64,000 bases of DNA. It comes from Paenibacillus cellulositrophicus. Lineage in GTDB: Bacteria > Bacillota > Bacilli > Paenibacillales > Paenibacillaceae. The notes under the pieces are model-generated. The model was not told where the DNA came from. It did not search any database and worked only from the letters and a program-made list of their open reading frames with translations. The first letter of the stretch is position 1; each line of letters begins with the position of its first letter. The stretch is taken from positions 5,485,001 to 5,549,000 of the forward strand of contig NZ_CP045295.1 of the NCBI RefSeq assembly GCF_009363095.1, given 5' to 3'. Shown here in pieces: positions 45,563-55,330 of this stretch. The position numbers and the translations under genes are program-made.

Positions 45563-47376
45563 CAAGCTTCCTCCTCAATGACGGTTTCCGCATCTTCGTA
45601 TTCGATCTCGCGCTTGATCTGGTCAAGCGACTGCCCGAGCGAGCTGACCTTGCTGCGGATTTCCTCATCCGACTCCGACTCGAGGAACAGCTTGTAGAGG
45701 CTTTTCTCGAACGATTCCTTTTTCTCGAAACGCTCCAGAATGACATCCAGGCCGCCGATGACCGACTCGAACATGTTGATTTTTTCGTGCAGCAGGTTCA
45801 GGATATGCTCCTCGATCGTTCCGGTGGTGGACAGGTTGTAAATCTTCACGTCGTTCTGCTGCCCGAGCCGGTGGACGCGGCCGATCCGCTGCTCCACCCG
45901 CATCGGGTTCCACGGCAGGTCAAAATTGATCATATGGTGGCAGAACTGCAGGTTGATGCCCTCGCCGCCGGCTTCGGTGGCGATCATGACTTGGGCCCGA
46001 CCGCGGAACAGGTCCATCATCCAGTCCTTTTTGCCCCGGTTCATTCCGCCGCGGTACGGTACACAGGACAAGCCGTGTTTTTGAAAATACTGAAGCAGGT
46101 ATTCCTGCGTCGCCCGGTATTCCGTAAACACGATGACCTTTTCGTTCATGTCCTTGATCAGCTCGATCGTCTTTTCGGCCTTCGTGTTCGCTTTGATGTT
46201 CCGGATCGCGTTCACCAGCTCCCACACCTCGGCGGTGAGCGGGGAGTCGTCCGGAATCTTCTTGGACAGGTTCACGAGGGTCAGGAACACCGCGTCCCGG
46301 CTGCTGCACACCTCGCGCTGCAGCGTGACCAGAGACAGCATGCTGCTGAGGTTGCCCCCGGACGCTTTGTACTGGTTCTTGACGAAAGAAGTCACACCGT
46401 CGTACAGCGCCTGCTCCTCAGGAGAGAGCTGCAGGCTGACGTTGCGTACCGTCCGCTTGGTGAACTGCACAGGACCTTCGCCGCGCCGGTTGCGGATCAT
46501 CACCTTCGCCAGCTCGTCCCGGAGCTGGTTCTCGTTCTTCGCCTGCCGTTTGCCGACGACGAAGTTGGCCGCAAAATCCCCCTGCCGCCCGAGCTGGCCG
46601 GGCTTCAGCAGCGTAATGAGGTTGAAGAGCTCGCTCATATCGTTTTGAACCGGCGTCGCGGTCAGCAGCAGGCAGTACTTTTTCCGAAGCTTCTGGATAA
46701 ATTGATAGTTCGTCGTTTTCTTGTTCTTCAGCTTGTGCGCCTCGTCGATAATGAGCATGTCATATTCCTGCTCCATCAGCATGTCCTTGTGGGGCTCGCG
46801 CTTGGCGGTATCCATGGAGGCGACGACGACGTCGGAATGCCAGGAATAAGCCTTTTTCTGCGCGACCGCCGGAATGCCGAATTTGCTGTTCAGCTCGCGT
46901 ACCCACTGAAGCACCAGGGAGGCGGGCACCAGAATCAGCACTTTGGATACCAGCCCGCGCACCATGTATTCTTTTAAAATGAGTCCCGCTTCGATCGTCT
47001 TGCCCAGTCCGACCTCATCGGCCAGAATGGCTCTGCCGGACATCTCAAACAGCACTCTCCGCGCCGTGTCGATCTGATGGGGAAGGGGGGACAGGTCCTG
47101 CAAATGCTTCACACACTGCAGCTCGTCAAAGCTCGTCACAAGCCGCGCCTCTTCGCCTTGAACGGCCAGCTGAAACAGCCGGAAGTCACCCCAGGGGCCG
47201 CCTTTATCCAGGCGGGATTCGAGGTTATCCAGCCAGCTGCGGTCAATATTCAGGGGAACGGGAAGGTCCCCGGCCTGCGCCCCGCTACCGAGATGAGAAG
47301 TTTTCAAGCCTTGTACCTCCTTCATAGGTTCGTAATCTCGCGTAACAGTAGTATGCACGTAAACTGGAGAGTTCAT
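45562..47376 (-). CDS. yqhH: SNF2-family helicase YqhH
   Basis: 604 residues. The helicase core shows motif I LADEVGLGKTIEAG, motif II IIDEAHKLKN, motif III LTATPVQND, motif V ATEAGGEGINLQF and motif VI RIGRVHRLGQ, the SNF2 pattern. It is expected to be a DNA or RNA translocase; the B. subtilis homologue is of unclear role and is paired with yqhG, as here. The ATG has AAGGAGGTACAAGGC-like sequence just downstream in frame, so a later ATG at about 47325 is the alternative start. Confidence 0.88.
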   Translation of the reverse strand: MNSPVYVHTTVTRDYEPMKEVQGLKTSHLGSGAQAGDLPVPLNIDRSWLDNLESRLDKGGPWGDFRLFQLAVQGEEARLVTSFDELQCVKHLQDLSPLPHQIDTARRVLFEMSGRAILADEVGLGKTIEAGLILKEYMVRGLVSKVLILVPASLVLQWVRELNSKFGIPAVAQKKAYSWHSDVVVASMDTAKREPHKDMLMEQEYDMLIIDEAHKLKNKKTTNYQFIQKLRKKYCLLLTATPVQNDMSELFNLITLLKPGQLGRQGDFAANFVVGKRQAKNENQLRDELAKVMIRNRRGEGPVQFTKRTVRNVSLQLSPEEQALYDGVTSFVKNQYKASGGNLSSMLSLVTLQREVCSSRDAVFLTLVNLSKKIPDDSPLTAEVWELVNAIRNIKANTKAEKTIELIKDMNEKVIVFTEYRATQEYLLQYFQKHGLSCVPYRGGMNRGKKDWMMDLFRGRAQVMIATEAGGEGINLQFCHHMINFDLPWNPMRVEQRIGRVHRLGQQNDVKIYNLSTTGTIEEHILNLLHEKINMFESVIGGLDVILERFEKKESFEKSLYKLFLESESDEEIRSKVSSLGQSLDQIKREIEYEDAETVIEEEA

Positions 47377-47759
47377 AACCTCCGTATGGATGAAGGCATC
47401 CGCTGATTTTCACAATTTTTTTCAAAGGAACCGAGGCAAAAAAGTGAGATTGGCGGAGAAAAGCAAAGGTTGTCCCAGAGTGAAGAGCTTTCGTGGTCTA
47501 AATTTCAAGATTAAGGCGTGGAGTAACAATATGTGGTATAGTATAATCATTGATGCACACAATATATGGTACATGACGAGCGGATTTGCGTTTTGAATGG
47601 GGATATTTCGTTTATTGAATGGAAGGAACTCGGCTACATACAGGCCTTTCCCGGAAGTGAACCGGCACTTTTAGCGCAGGCGGCAGACCGACAATATCCG
47701 CTGATCGGAACCGGAGCCGATTCGTTCGGCAGAACCAGTCATGGGAGGAGAATGTAACA
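47377..47759 (+). other. Leader region of nrdJ
   Basis: 380 bases between yqhH and nrdJ. A promoter -10 box is visible (TGGTATAGTATAATC near 47540). I looked for a cobalamin riboswitch and found no B12-box-like sequence. A short frame (47566-47757) is rejected as a gene. Confidence 0.5.
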
Positions 47760-50372
47760 GTGAATCAAGTTCAAAGCAAACAGAAGCTTGAGGGGTTAAG
47801 CGAAAAAATCTTTTTGGACCGGTATGCATGGAAGGACCCGGACCCGAATCACGCTAAAGTAGGAGATGTCGTTCTCGTACTGACCAAGGATGATCCGAAG
47901 TTTCCGACAAAGGAAGTCGGCGAGATCGTATCGCGCGAGGGGAAACGGGCGACGGTAAAAACACGCCGCGGCGAGCTGGTGGAGACGGACGTCGAGAAGC
48001 TGACGCTGAACATCGAGAAGACGCCTGAGGAAATGTGGGAGCGGCTGGCCGGAGCCATGGCATCGGCGGAGCCGACGCCGGAGCTGCAGGCCGAGTGGAA
48101 AGAGAAGTTCCGCTACATTCTGGAAGACTGGAAGCTCGTTCCGGGCGGGCGGATTGCTGCCGGAGCGGGTGCCAGTGACGAGCTGACGCTGTTTAACTGT
48201 TACGTCATTCCTTCGCCGAAGGACAGCCGCGGCGGTATCATGGCGACGCTGTCCGAGATGACCGAAATTATGGCGCGGGGCGGCGGTGTCGGCATCAATC
48301 TGTCCTCGCTCCGTCCGCGCAGAGCCGTGGTCAAGGGCGTGAACGGATCCTCGAGCGGTGCGGTATCCTGGGGCGGACTGTTCAGCTACACGACCGGCCT
48401 GATCGAACAGGGCGGCAGCCGGCGCGGCGCGCTGATGCTCATGATCAACGACTGGCACCCGGACGTGCTCGACTTTATTACGGTCAAGCAGACGATGGGA
48501 CAAGTGACGAACGCCAACCTTTCCGTCTGTGTCAGCAATGATTTCATGAAGGCAGTCAAGGAGGACCTGGACTGGGAGCTGGTATTCCCGGATACGACAG
48601 ATCCGGATTACGACGAGCTGTGGGACGGCGACCTTGAGAAATGGAAGCAGGGCGGCCATGCCGTCATTCCGTACCGGACGGTGAAGGCGAGCGAAATCTG
48701 GCATACCATTATCGAATCGGCGTGGAAATCAGCCGAGCCGGGCGTCGTCTTTATGGAATATTACAACCAGATGTCTAACAGCTGGTACTTCAACCCGATC
48801 ATCTGCACGAATCCGTGCGGCGAGCAGGGGCTTCCAGCATGGGGCGTCTGCAACCTGTCCGCGATGAATCTCTCCAAGTTCTATGATGAAGAGAATCATG
48901 ATGTGGATTGGGACGAACTGGCGACGGTGACGCGTTACTCCGTGCGTTTCCTGGATAACGTCATCGACACGACGCCGTACCATTTTGAAGAAAACGAGAA
49001 AAACCAGAAGAAGGAGCGCCGGATCGGCCTCGGTTCGATGGGTCTGGCGGAGCTGATGATCAAGCTGAACATCCGGTACGGCAGTCCGGAATCGCTCGAG
49101 TTCCTCGACAAGCTGTACGGCTTTATCGCCCGCGAAGCGTACCTGGCATCGGCCGACATTGCGGCAGAGAAAGGCTCGTTCCTGGCGTTTGACGCGGATC
49201 CGTATTTGCAGAGCGGATTTATGAAAAATATGACCGAAGCGTTCCCGGAAGTCGGCACGGCCATCCGTGAGAAGGGCATGCGCAACGTGACCGTCATTAC
49301 CCAGGCGCCGACCGGCAGCACGGGAACGATGGTTGGCACGTCGACCGGTATCGAGCCGTACTTCGCGTTTAAATATTTCCGTCAGAGCCGACTCGGCTTC
49401 GACGAACAATTTGTGCCGATTGCCCAGGACTGGCTGGACGCCCATCCGGGCGAAGAACTGCCGGATTACTTCGTGACGGCGATGGATCTGACGGCGGAAG
49501 ACCATATCCGGGCCCAGGCTGCCATTCAGCGCTGGGTCGACAGTTCCATCTCGAAGACCGCGAACTGCCCGGCCGACTTCACGGTCGAAGAAACGAAGCG
49601 GCTGTATGAGCTGGCGTTCGACCTTGGCTGCAAGGGCGTGACGATCTACCGTGACGGCAGCCGCGACGTGCAGGTGCTGCAAACGGAGAAGAAGGAAGAC
49701 AAGAGCGAAGCGAAGGCCGCTCCGGCTGCAGAAACAGCTGCTACTGAGGCTGCTGTACCGGCTGCCGCAGAGCAGGCGGGTGCCCAGGTAGCTGCTGCCG
49801 TGGCAAGCAGCCAGAGCTCTGTAGTGGATAAGCAGTACAAGCGCCGGCCGCAGGTGCTGCGCGGCGCAACCTATAAGATCAATACGCCGTTCGGCATGGC
49901 GTACATTACGATCAACGACCTCGACGGCATCCCGAGCGAGATTTTCCTGAACGTAGGCAAGGCAGGCTCCGATGTGTTCGCCATGGCGGAAGCGCTGGGC
50001 CGCGTCTGCTCCTTGTTCCTCCGCTACGGCGACCATGGCCACAAAGTGGAGCTGCTGATCAAGCACCTGAAGGGCATCGGCGGGTCTGGCGCGATCGGCT
50101 TTGGCGTCAACCGCGTGGAATCGATCGCCGACGCGGTCGCCAAGGCGCTGGAAGCGCATGTGCAGAGCGGCATCGACGAAGATCATCCAGAGCCTGCTCC
50201 CGTGGCGGCTACGCTGGCACCGGAGACGGCGGACCATGGCGGCACACACTCGCACAGCCATGATGCGCCGAAGGCGTCGGTGGACCTGTGCCCGTCCTGC
50301 GGGGCTGCGGCGCTGATCAATATCGAGGGCTGCAAAACTTGCGGCAACTGCGGGTACAGCAAGTGCTCGTAA
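47760..50372 (+). CDS. nrdJ: Adenosylcobalamin-dependent ribonucleotide reductase (class II)
   Basis: 870 residues. The active-site pattern is complete: Cys147 in LFNCYVIPS, NPCGEQ at 351-356 (Cys353, Glu355), and the PTGSTGTMVG phosphate-binding turn. A hinge rich in Ala and Glu leads to a C-terminal domain with a cysteine cluster CPSCGAAALI and CKTCGNCGYSKC, the redox and Zn-binding tail. The enzyme makes deoxyribonucleotides with cobalamin, without oxygen or a stored radical. GGGAGGAG precedes the GTG start. It is a single gene with a terminator. Confidence 0.93.
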   Translation: MNQVQSKQKLEGLSEKIFLDRYAWKDPDPNHAKVGDVVLVLTKDDPKFPTKEVGEIVSREGKRATVKTRRGELVETDVEKLTLNIEKTPEEMWERLAGAMASAEPTPELQAEWKEKFRYILEDWKLVPGGRIAAGAGASDELTLFNCYVIPSPKDSRGGIMATLSEMTEIMARGGGVGINLSSLRPRRAVVKGVNGSSSGAVSWGGLFSYTTGLIEQGGSRRGALMLMINDWHPDVLDFITVKQTMGQVTNANLSVCVSNDFMKAVKEDLDWELVFPDTTDPDYDELWDGDLEKWKQGGHAVIPYRTVKASEIWHTIIESAWKSAEPGVVFMEYYNQMSNSWYFNPIICTNPCGEQGLPAWGVCNLSAMNLSKFYDEENHDVDWDELATVTRYSVRFLDNVIDTTPYHFEENEKNQKKERRIGLGSMGLAELMIKLNIRYGSPESLEFLDKLYGFIAREAYLASADIAAEKGSFLAFDADPYLQSGFMKNMTEAFPEVGTAIREKGMRNVTVITQAPTGSTGTMVGTSTGIEPYFAFKYFRQSRLGFDEQFVPIAQDWLDAHPGEELPDYFVTAMDLTAEDHIRAQAAIQRWVDSSISKTANCPADFTVEETKRLYELAFDLGCKGVTIYRDGSRDVQVLQTEKKEDKSEAKAAPAAETAATEAAVPAAAEQAGAQVAAAVASSQSSVVDKQYKRRPQVLRGATYKINTPFGMAYITINDLDGIPSEIFLNVGKAGSDVFAMAEALGRVCSLFLRYGDHGHKVELLIKHLKGIGGSGAIGFGVNRVESIADAVAKALEAHVQSGIDEDHPEPAPVAATLAPETADHGGTHSHSHDAPKASVDLCPSCGAAALINIEGCKTCGNCGYSKCS

Positions 50373-50445
50373 GCTTTATTCAAAATCATAAAGATTGAAA
50401 AAGATTCTTTCACTTTTTTCGCATTAATTGAAAAAGGTTTAAAAA

Positions 50446-50476
50446 AACGAAGCGGTATTTAACGCTTCGTTTTTAT
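50446..50476 (+). terminator. Rho-independent terminator of nrdJ
   Basis: AACGAAGCG / CGCTTCGTT with a short loop, then T-rich. Confidence 0.8.
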
Positions 50477-50806
50477 TTTAGATGAACAAGACTAATCGCC
50501 AGATGGAACCCTCTTTTTCAGACCGGAGTAGTCCTAACTGCACATTTACTAGCAGCTCCTAGTAGTGGCATTCCCTCGTCGAGTCCATATCAAGCCCTTC
50601 GGAAGATGAGTCATTAGCGAATCAAGCTGATATTGATAGTATGGATTCAGTAAGAAGAATCACAACAACTTCAGAGTAGGAATCCAGATACCAGCTGTCC
50701 AACAAGAAAAGCAAATTATTTTCAATGAATCCAAGATAGCACGAGCCAAAAGGGACATTGGACCCTTAACTACGGAATCTTTTTAAGAACTGATATACAT
50801 TGAGAT
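50477..50806. other. Intergenic stretch without a recognised gene
   Basis: About 330 bases, no gene or motif recognised. Confidence 0.4.
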
Positions 50807-51319
50807 TCATGAAAAAGGAGCCTTTGTCTCACGCAAAGGCTCCTTTTTTGTTTGACTCGAGCATGGCGCCGGCGAGTGATCCTTAGCTTCATTGGCTCTT
50901 CGTTCAATAAATGGGTTCATAAATTCATTAAATTCCGGAAGATATACCTTCTCGCTTGGCGAACAAAGGACATACCCCTCCCCGCCAACACCAACCGTAA
51001 AAGTGAAATGTTCATTTGATTTCGTCGTTAAGCTTACTTGAAATGGTCCTCCTTTTGGAAAAGGACCACGATATGGTTTGATGTCTTCCTTCCTCACTTT
51101 TCGCAACATGATGATAAGCGAATCAATTTCCTCACTTTTCAGCGTCCAGCAAAATTCACCCCATTTTACATAGGCTGTTTGAACATCGTTTGAAGTTAAT
51201 CTAAACACTTGCGCATTAGAGTTGCTTCGGAATGCTTTAGATGGGGACGATTCAGCAACAACAGCGAAGCCGTAGACCAGAAGGCAGATAACAAGCAACG
51301 CGAACAATTTCCCTTTCAT
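50807..51319 (-). CDS. Secreted protein of unknown function
   Basis: 170 residues with a signal-peptide-type N-terminus (LFALLVICLLVYGFAVVAES). The mature part has FRLTSNDVQTAYVKW and TFTVGVGGEGYVLCSPSEK; no domain is recognised. The last eleven codons lie inside a terminator hairpin, so the natural stop may once have been further upstream. It is the downstream gene of a pair with the next secreted protein (28 bases). Confidence 0.55.
   Translation of the reverse strand: MKGKLFALLVICLLVYGFAVVAESSPSKAFRSNSNAQVFRLTSNDVQTAYVKWGEFCWTLKSEEIDSLIIMLRKVRKEDIKPYRGPFPKGGPFQVSLTTKSNEHFTFTVGVGGEGYVLCSPSEKVYLPEFNEFMNPFIERRANEAKDHSPAPCSSQTKKEPLRETKAPFS
50812..50849 (-). terminator. Rho-independent terminator overlapping a gene end
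   Basis: AAAAAGGAGCCTTTG / CAAAGGCTCCTTTTT, a perfect 15-base stem with a seven-base loop, within the last codons of the gene on the minus strand. Confidence 0.85.
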
Positions 51320-51346
51320 TTTGGTTCCCCTTAGCTCAACAGGTTT

Positions 51347-52123
51347 TTAGTTTTCTCGTCTACATTGTTTGCGACTTTCTGTTACTGAAATACCTTTTTG
51401 TATCTCAACTTTAATTATTTTAACACCATTTTCTGGAGTATCACTCAACGTAATATGGATTCTATCGTAGGGAATATCACCATGATGTGCACTATAATTT
51501 AACGCACTTACGCGAACAATATGTCTTCTTGTATCCCCATTTATTCTTTCAATTTTATCTATTTGGGGACACATGATAAAATCCGAGTAAGTTTTAACGA
51601 AATAAGGATAGTATCTGGAGTATAAAGTCTCTTCAAGCAGCTCTTCTTTAGAAGCTCCTACACTTTCATATTTCCACCCAACTAATAGCCAGTCGAACAG
51701 TTCTCTGGATTGCAATCGAACCTTTTTATTATTCCAGGTATATATAACCTCGCCTTCCGCTAGCGTGCATATCTTTGTTTTGGATGCAGATAAACAATTA
51801 TATGCAGGTTCAATAACAGAACCATTTCCGTTTTTCATTTTTATTTTTAAATTGGGGAGAGTAGAGGGGGGATTAAGCTCTAATTCAGTTGGTCCAACGG
51901 AAAGGTTTGATGTATTAATCCATTTAATAACCTTATTGATGGTTACTTCCTCATACCCATCACGTTCATTAAATAAACGAGAACGACCGTATAAACCGTT
52001 TACTTGAAGAGATAAAACGTCCTCTGGTGTTAATAACGGTTTCTTTAATTGAAAACTTGCTTTTGTAATATCCATTTGGCAAAACAATTCAATAACAAGG
52101 ATTAATAAAACTAACTTTTTCAT
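51347..52123 (-). CDS. Secreted protein of unknown function
   Basis: 258 residues, AT-rich gene. A hydrophobic N-terminus (KKLVLLILVIELFCQMDITKA) suggests export; the rest is beta-rich and charged. No domain is recognised. The start at 52123 is preceded by GAGG; a codon upstream (52132) is the alternative. It probably forms a pair with the gene at 50807. Confidence 0.6.
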   Translation of the reverse strand: MKKLVLLILVIELFCQMDITKASFQLKKPLLTPEDVLSLQVNGLYGRSRLFNERDGYEEVTINKVIKWINTSNLSVGPTELELNPPSTLPNLKIKMKNGNGSVIEPAYNCLSASKTKICTLAEGEVIYTWNNKKVRLQSRELFDWLLVGWKYESVGASKEELLEETLYSRYYPYFVKTYSDFIMCPQIDKIERINGDTRRHIVRVSALNYSAHHGDIPYDRIHITLSDTPENGVKIIKVEIQKGISVTESRKQCRREN

Positions 52124-52710
52124 AAGCACCATGCCTCTGAGGATAAATTGTAGTAGTGTTTATAATATTCCCAAACAATAAAATTACATGCCCAATATCT
52201 CTCAGGAGCTCCTTGACTTTCGTATTTCCATGGTAGGTAGCGACCTGCCTGCCTTGAAACATTAGCTTAATTTTTATGTATAACTTTAGCTGTTTATTAA
52301 GTTTTGGAGCTACTATCGCAAATTAAGAAATTCCTACAAAGGAGAAATAAAAGATCGGCACCACCCATGCCAAATGGCAACTATTGTGTTGTGGTAGGTT
52401 GTGACGTTAGTATTCTAAGACGTTGGGAAACAACCTGTCTTAATTTAGTTAGCTTAGAAAAATTAATAGTCTGTCCCCCTTTATTTAGCTAGTAGAATTC
52501 AATACCCTCTAATAGAAATAGTGTCATAAGGCAGACCAGCTTACACATAGTGTGTAATATTGAGGTGATTGTTAATGGGCAAGCTTTACAAATACGGATC
52601 CGCATCAAACGTAATCCGTTCCAATCCACTCACCTGCCTTTTTTAAATTTACTTATTTGTAGTTCTCGCTACTTAAAATGGATTATCATGGTAATTGGGG
52701 TGAAGGGACA
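52124..52710. other. Intergenic stretch without a recognised gene
   Basis: About 590 bases. One frame (52304-52492) lacks a ribosome site and a domain. Nothing else is seen. Confidence 0.4.
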
Positions 52711-52797
52711 ATGCTAAAGAATTTTCTGATTGGATTCGTTGTTGTAATATGTCTATTAATTTTGGTCGGTGTCTACCATTTCATTACCACACAATAG
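52711..52797 (+). CDS. 28-residue single-span membrane peptide
   Basis: Reads MLKNFLIGFVVVICLLILVG, then VYHFITTQ and a stop. It is almost entirely one hydrophobic helix with a Lys near the N-terminus. GTGAAGGGACA precedes the ATG. The stop is seven bases before the GTG of a 111-residue membrane protein, so the two look like a coupled unit. A real small membrane protein is plausible; the function is unknown. Confidence 0.5.
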   Translation: MLKNFLIGFVVVICLLILVGVYHFITTQ

Positions 52798-52804
52798 TTG
52801 AAGG

Positions 52805-53140
52805 GTGAATCTCATCGGAGCGATAGATAGGGTCTGGGGCTTTATTGGATCAATTTTAGGAATTGTTCTGTCCGTATTTTTGATTTTTTGGTTTCGTACA
52901 GATCCCGGAGACATTCAATATTTGGTTGTTATTCTTTTTATGCTTTTGCCTTCATTGCTTGCCCTTTATGCTGTAATAAAAGCATCATTCAGTATGCTAC
53001 TAATAGCTGACATATGGACTATTCCTTTATTATGTTACTTGACTTTTTTTGGACACCGCATTCCCAAATTTTCTCTATTAATACCTTTGCTATATACTAT
53101 CAATCTATGGATTTTAAAGTATAAAAGAGAAGAACAGTAA
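52805..53140 (+). CDS. Small polytopic membrane protein of unknown function
   Basis: 111 residues with three to four hydrophobic segments (GFIGSILGIVLSVFLIFWF, LVVILFMLLPSLLALYAVI, MLLIADIWTIPLLCYLTFF). The start is a GTG with a weak AAGG before it. It is AT-rich and preceded by a 28-residue membrane peptide. No family is recognised. Confidence 0.55.
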   Translation: MNLIGAIDRVWGFIGSILGIVLSVFLIFWFRTDPGDIQYLVVILFMLLPSLLALYAVIKASFSMLLIADIWTIPLLCYLTFFGHRIPKFSLLIPLLYTINLWILKYKREEQ

Positions 53141-53412
53141 TTATTGTTAGCAATATGAGCCAGGAATCATTCCCGATGCTAACAAGATTGGCAGCGAGCA
53201 TAAACATAAACTACTTAGGTGCTCAATAGAGCGAAGTCTCCGCATTAGTGCACCTTCATCGACTCACTAATGCCGATGAAGACAATGGACATGGGTATTC
53301 ATTCGGATATATGTTTCTGGCGTTGGTTTAATGTTTGTGTGAGGAAAGTTTCAGTCTGCTAACGGCTAGGTTAGCGTGGTAATATCATGTTTTAGAGGGG
53401 GAGGGAAGCATT
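53141..53412. other. Intergenic stretch before the S51-RFK gene
   Basis: About 270 bases with a few small palindromes (for example CTAACGGCTAGGTTAGCG near 53360) and a possible promoter region; no gene recognised. Confidence 0.4.
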
Positions 53413-54540
53413 TTGAGGTCACTATTTATCTACGGGGACATCGGGGAAAACTTCGACGAAACATCCGTACCTTTCATACAGGCGTCGGGTGGCATTGATT
53501 CAAAAATTTGTGTCTTAGGGTTAGGTGGGTCATCGTGGGAAGCTTATTTTCACAGGGTTTTTCGTGAACGTTGGATAAGATTAGGGGTACAAAATGTAAT
53601 CTCGATAACACCCAACACCAATTTGGAGTTTGATTCTGATGTTCATGAAGAACTAAATAGTTGCACAGGCTTACTAATTTGTGGAGGCGACACCAGTAAA
53701 TATTACCAAGCGTGTGTTAAAAATTCGAGGATGAATCATTCAATAAATGCTTTGTATAGGAGAGGAGTTGCCATTGCGGGAGTTTCTGCAGGGGCATTAA
53801 TATCAAGCTCCCCTTGCACGATATGGGGAAGTAAGGTTTCTAGTGATAAAAATGAGTTTATCGTTAGAAGCAACTATGACGCTACAATTTCCGAGCAGGA
53901 ACTCATGATTGGGGAAGGATTGGGGCTTATAAAAGATTGTGTTGTGGAACCTCATTTTAGTGAGTACGGCTCTTTTCCGCGCTTAGTGGCTACAATGCAA
54001 AAAACTTCTGCTCAATTAGGTCTAGGCTGTGATGAACCGATTTGTCTTGAGATTAATGATGAATCACACGTTAAAGTGCATGGCAGGGGACGTACATATT
54101 ACATTAAAAATAACATAGATGATTTTAGTGTGAAAATATTTGAACCAGGTCAGGATTTTCACCTTAACAGAACGTTAAAAGGAAGAGTAATTGGCGGTCA
54201 GGGTAACTTTTCATATTGGATTGAAAAGCTAAGTTCTTATTACGAAGCTAAAACGGGGATGAGATTTTTCCCAGGCACATTAAATATTCAACTTGATGTA
54301 CCTTACGACTTACCTAGTGACGTAATACGCCTAGAAAAAGAGGAATATGGTGGCTCGGTTTCAGTCAGTATTCAAGAATGCGCAATATTCGGAAGAAAAG
54401 CATTTATTTTAAGAACAGATGGTAGTGCATCTGATAATGGAGACCATCCTAGAACAATTATTGAAGTAGCAACTGATGTAAAATTAAGGGACTGTTACAA
54501 CTTAAGAGATGGCGAAATTGTCGAAGTAAAGTTAAACTAA
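53413..54540 (+). CDS. Peptidase-S51-like domain fused to a CTP-dependent riboflavin kinase-like domain
   Basis: 375 residues, no signal peptide. Residues 1 to about 240 form a peptidase-S51/glutamine-amidotransferase-like domain: ICGGDTSKYY (GGDT at 91-94), the nucleophile elbow GVSAGALI (Ser125) and VVEPHFSEYGSFPRL (His181). Residues about 255-375 match the archaeal DUF120 CTP-dependent riboflavin kinase: LKGRVIGGQGNFSYW, FPGTLNIQLD (the GTLN metal/nucleotide motif), then HPRTIIEVAT and NLRDGEIVEVKL. GGAGGG stands before the TTG start. The gene is AT-rich compared with the surroundings. A hairpin terminator follows (54565-54590). The joint function is not known; FMN formation linked to a hydrolase is inferred only from the domains. 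Confidence 0.78.
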   Translation: MRSLFIYGDIGENFDETSVPFIQASGGIDSKICVLGLGGSSWEAYFHRVFRERWIRLGVQNVISITPNTNLEFDSDVHEELNSCTGLLICGGDTSKYYQACVKNSRMNHSINALYRRGVAIAGVSAGALISSSPCTIWGSKVSSDKNEFIVRSNYDATISEQELMIGEGLGLIKDCVVEPHFSEYGSFPRLVATMQKTSAQLGLGCDEPICLEINDESHVKVHGRGRTYYIKNNIDDFSVKIFEPGQDFHLNRTLKGRVIGGQGNFSYWIEKLSSYYEAKTGMRFFPGTLNIQLDVPYDLPSDVIRLEKEEYGGSVSVSIQECAIFGRKAFILRTDGSASDNGDHPRTIIEVATDVKLRDCYNLRDGEIVEVKLN

Positions 54541-54564
54541 CGGTAAAAATAGTTCAGTTCAATT

Positions 54565-54590
54565 AAACCACTCATGGAGCGGTTTTTACT
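54565..54590 (+). terminator. Terminator after the S51-RFK gene
   Basis: AAACCACTC / GAGCGGTTT with one mismatch, followed by a T run. Confidence 0.6.
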
Positions 54591-55330
54591 TTTGAAGTAT
54601 TTACATGATGAGGGATGGAAAGCCCATACACGGCGAATAAATGGCTTCTCAGCAGGATAATATTTAAGTTTATAAAGTCACCGCGCCGGGAATAGCAAGG
54701 CTATGCTAACACTTTTTCACAAATGAAAAGGAGCCGGGTAATTAATATCCGACACCATTTTCATACTTTATGATCGATTATGTTGGTCCATCTGCAAGAT
54801 GCATCCGTTTGCTAACATTATGAAATATTTAAGAGCTTTTTCGAATTTTAAGGAAGAAATCAACCTTTTGCAGATTTTAGAAAGAATTTAACAACTATTT
54901 TCAAATTAAAAGAAGAACCCGTTGCAACTTTTGTGAAAATACCCCTTGATATGCCTCGATTTAATCAATTGTTTTTTTCAGACCTTCTGGAGAACAACAG
55001 CCAATCTTGATTATAAATGTCATCGCCTGAATCCTTGATGGATCAGGCTTTTTTATTTTTTGGATTTGGTTACATCGTAGTTTATGTTGGCTTATTTGTG
55101 GAATTCATTGAGGTTATTTATCGACGAACCATAGGGGGAGCGCGCAGATGGCGGTCGAGCACCTTATCGGCTGGGCCAACGGCAGAAATATAATCCTTAT
55201 AGATTCTGGAAAACTTGAACCGTCGCTTTTCGAGAACGATAAAGAATCAACTGCCCATATTTTAGCGGATTGCGGATTATGCACAAAATTTAGCGTGTTA
55301 AAGAAACGATATTCGCCAAAGGGGAAGTAT
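54591..55330. other. Long AT-rich intergenic stretch
   Basis: About 740 bases. An orphan terminator hairpin (GCCTGA / TCAGGC with a T run) is at 55025-55054. Two overlapping frames at 55114-55365 have no ribosome site or domain. No gene is accepted. Confidence 0.45.
55025..55054 (+). terminator. Orphan terminator hairpin
   Basis: GCCTGA / TCAGGC with a 12-base loop and six T; no gene ends just before it. Confidence 0.55.

Noticed and set aside
47566..47757. Small gene before nrdJ
   Set aside because: No ribosome site at its start; the frame looks like chance in the leader.
47377..47759. Cobalamin riboswitch before nrdJ
   Set aside because: No B12-box-like sequence or large conserved core is visible.
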